NCBI GenBank assembly: GCA_001799975.1
Contig: MGUQ01000080.1
Location: 1 to 6,444 of the forward strand
Length of the DNA stretch: 6,444 nt
Origin: Elusimicrobia bacterium RIFCSPLOWO2_01_FULL_54_10
GTDB taxonomy: Bacteria > Elusimicrobiota > Elusimicrobia > 2-02-FULL-39-32
Direction of reading: 5' to 3'
Below are positions 5,318 through 6,444 of this stretch, piece by piece. Numbering within the stretch: position 1 is the stretch's first letter; each line of letters begins with the position of its first letter. The notes under the pieces were generated by a model. That model had not been told where the DNA came from. It did no database searches and saw nothing but the letters and a program-made list of their open reading frames with translations. Position numbers and translations under genes: made by a program.

Positions 5318-6172
5318 ATGATCTTTCTTAAACGAACTCTGGGCCTGCTCGCCATGGGGCTTTTGGTTCGTTTTGCTTCATTATTCTTCGGATTCCACGA
5401 TTCTGCAGCGCCTCATGTAATTCATTTTGTGGCCGGGGCCGCGTCAGTTGTTCTCTTAAGATCGCCATGGGGTCTAGGCGGATTCCTGATCTCAATTCCA
5501 AGTTTTCTCTTTTTCTCTGGGGGACTGCAAAATCCATCTGCAGGCCTCTTTTATGCAGGCTCGGCACTTGCGGGAAATCTCCTGGGATGTGTGATCTTAC
5601 GTTGGGTTTATGAAAACTCTTTTCTTGCAAAGCCCGTTCGAATCGTGGGGACGGTGACCGGAGCAGTCTTGCTAATCTTTCTTTCAACATTTGAAGCGAG
5701 ATACGCTGTCAGGATTGAGTCAAAGATTGCGAACGAAGTCAGATGGGAAAGGAATGGGCCGGTGTTTTTGCCTCCAGTTTCTCCCTCTCCAGATGATCAC
5801 AAAATCACATTCTCCATCAGTGAAAGGGATGTATGTTCTATCTATTCGGCAGCCTTGGACGGATCAGAAATCAAACGTCTAAGCTTTCCCAAGAATGGTG
5901 AAGTCCATAGCTATCCAGTATTCACTTCGGATGGGAAGAAAATATTGTATGTTTGCGCAAGTCAGAAAAACGAGGGATCTTTTTCATCTTTACACGCTGT
6001 TGGACTCGATGGATCGGGCGATCGCAGTATAACCAACCTGGAAGGGCATATTCGAGAAGCAGTGCCTTCAATGGATGGAAAATTCATCTACATTCTTTAT
6101 AAGACTGAAAAAAGACACGATTTGATCCAGGGCTCGACATTTATCGGATCGATACTGACGGAAAAAATTTGA
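5318..6172 (+). CDS. Membrane-anchored PD40 beta-propeller protein, N-terminal part, frame broken near the end
   Basis: Not recognised as a named gene. About five hydrophobic stretches (roughly residues 6-26, 33-49, 52-68, 76-95 and 106-124) are followed by a soluble region with TolB/PD40-like propeller repeats: SPSPDDHKITFS (155-166), SAALDGSEIKRL (177-188), FTSDGKKILYV (202-212), HAVGLDGSGDRSI (226-238) and VPSMDGKFIYIL (249-260). The last 15 or so residues before TGA 6170-6172 do not fit a propeller; the proper continuation lies in another frame. The ATG directly follows the apt remnant's stop (TAAATG) and has no Shine-Dalgarno sequence, which suggests that the gene was once translationally coupled to apt. 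ATG 5354 is an alternative start. Base composition is more AT-rich than the left half. Role unknown; perhaps an envelope protein. Confidence 0.7.
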   Translation: MIFLKRTLGLLAMGLLVRFASLFFGFHDSAAPHVIHFVAGAASVVLLRSPWGLGGFLISIPSFLFFSGGLQNPSAGLFYAGSALAGNLLGCVILRWVYENSFLAKPVRIVGTVTGAVLLIFLSTFEARYAVRIESKIANEVRWERNGPVFLPPVSPSPDDHKITFSISERDVCSIYSAALDGSEIKRLSFPKNGEVHSYPVFTSDGKKILYVCASQKNEGSFSSLHAVGLDGSGDRSITNLEGHIREAVPSMDGKFIYILYKTEKRHDLIQGSTFIGSILTEKI

Positions 6173-6444
6173 AGCCTTTGACGAACTGCCATGTTATCCC
6201 TCCCGGAATATCAAAAACTCTACAGGCCCTACCCAAACCGATTATGCCTGTCGAGCTGACAAAATCAGCTAGCCAACCATTCAAAGCACCCAACTTCTAT
6301 TTGAAAAATCTATCGATTTCAGGAAATGGAAGGATTTTGGCCGTGAATGTAGAGGAACTTTATGCCCCACGTACAATTCATATATTCAAAGTCACGGCAT
6401 CAGGCGACCTTGAACTCTCCAAGGTACTAGTCCCAGGTCGCAAA
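6109..6444 (+). pseudogene. Continuation of the propeller gene in the -1 frame, running off the window
   Basis: From 6109 the frame one base behind that of the upstream part is open for all 112 codons to the window edge. It begins with the missing propeller blade (FDPGLDIYRIDTDGKNLKPL) and continues with LSISGNGRILAVNVEEL and TIHIFKVTASGDLELS, all PD40-like. Restoring a single base, either in A6 at 6108-6113 or in T3 at 6121-6123, would join both parts seamlessly. No start codon with a ribosome-binding site serves this segment. It is therefore a frameshifted gene, a sequencing or assembly indel, or less likely a recoded gene. Confidence 0.75.

Noticed and set aside
5691..5882. Small reading frame inside the propeller gene
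   Set aside because: It overlaps a region with clear PD40 repeats in the main frame and has no recognisable motif.
6108..6114. A AAA AAG programmed -1 frameshift site in the propeller gene
   Set aside because: The heptamer is present but out of phase: the zero-frame codons here are GAA AAA AGA, so the classical simultaneous slip does not work. A base loss is more likely.

Overview
The window reads as a compact bacterial chromosome segment with all genes on the + strand, tightly packed, moderately GC-rich on the left (one sampled 60-base line in gpsA is about 57% GC) and visibly AT-richer on the right (one sampled line near 5900 is about 43%). The gene set (gpsA, an HU-type protein, a MerR-type regulator, tRNA-Pro, an MGDG-synthase/UgtP-like glycosyltransferase, acylphosphatase, a sigma-70 family factor, apt) would fit an uncultivated Gram-negative lineage such as Omnitrophota or a delta-proteobacterial relative. 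That placement is a low-confidence guess from gene content, since no rRNA or marker tree is available.

Left part (1-1727): the 3' part of gpsA (glycerol-3-phosphate dehydrogenase for phospholipid backbone synthesis), a 90-residue HU/IHF-like DNA-binding protein, a 118-residue MerR-family regulator whose extended -10 promoter puts the transcript start on its ATG (a predicted leaderless mRNA), then tRNA-Pro(GGG) 8 nt downstream. Middle part (1766-4621): a lipid-type glycosyltransferase whose conserved N-terminus can only be reached from a non-canonical ATA start behind a strong Shine-Dalgarno sequence, an overlapping acylphosphatase, an alternative-looking sigma factor with altered region 2.4 residues, and apt (adenine salvage). 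These four form one probable operon.

Right part (4622-6444): a toxin-antitoxin-like pair (DUF4258 protein plus YgiT/MqsA-type zinc-finger protein) with its own promoter, which again predicts a leaderless start, and an inverted repeat over the -35 box. The pair is bracketed by two colinear 70-nt copies of the apt 3' end. One is the functional tail of apt. The other is a diverged remnant whose first bases supply the antitoxin's stop codon. This looks like an insertion or allele replacement at the 3' end of apt that left the old tail behind. Immediately after the remnant's stop (TAAATG) begins a membrane-anchored PD40 beta-propeller gene. Its frame breaks near 6108-6123 and the rest continues in another frame to the window edge.

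The most notable points are the duplicated apt tail around the TA pair, the ATA start codon, the two predicted leaderless genes, and the broken or sequencing-affected propeller gene.
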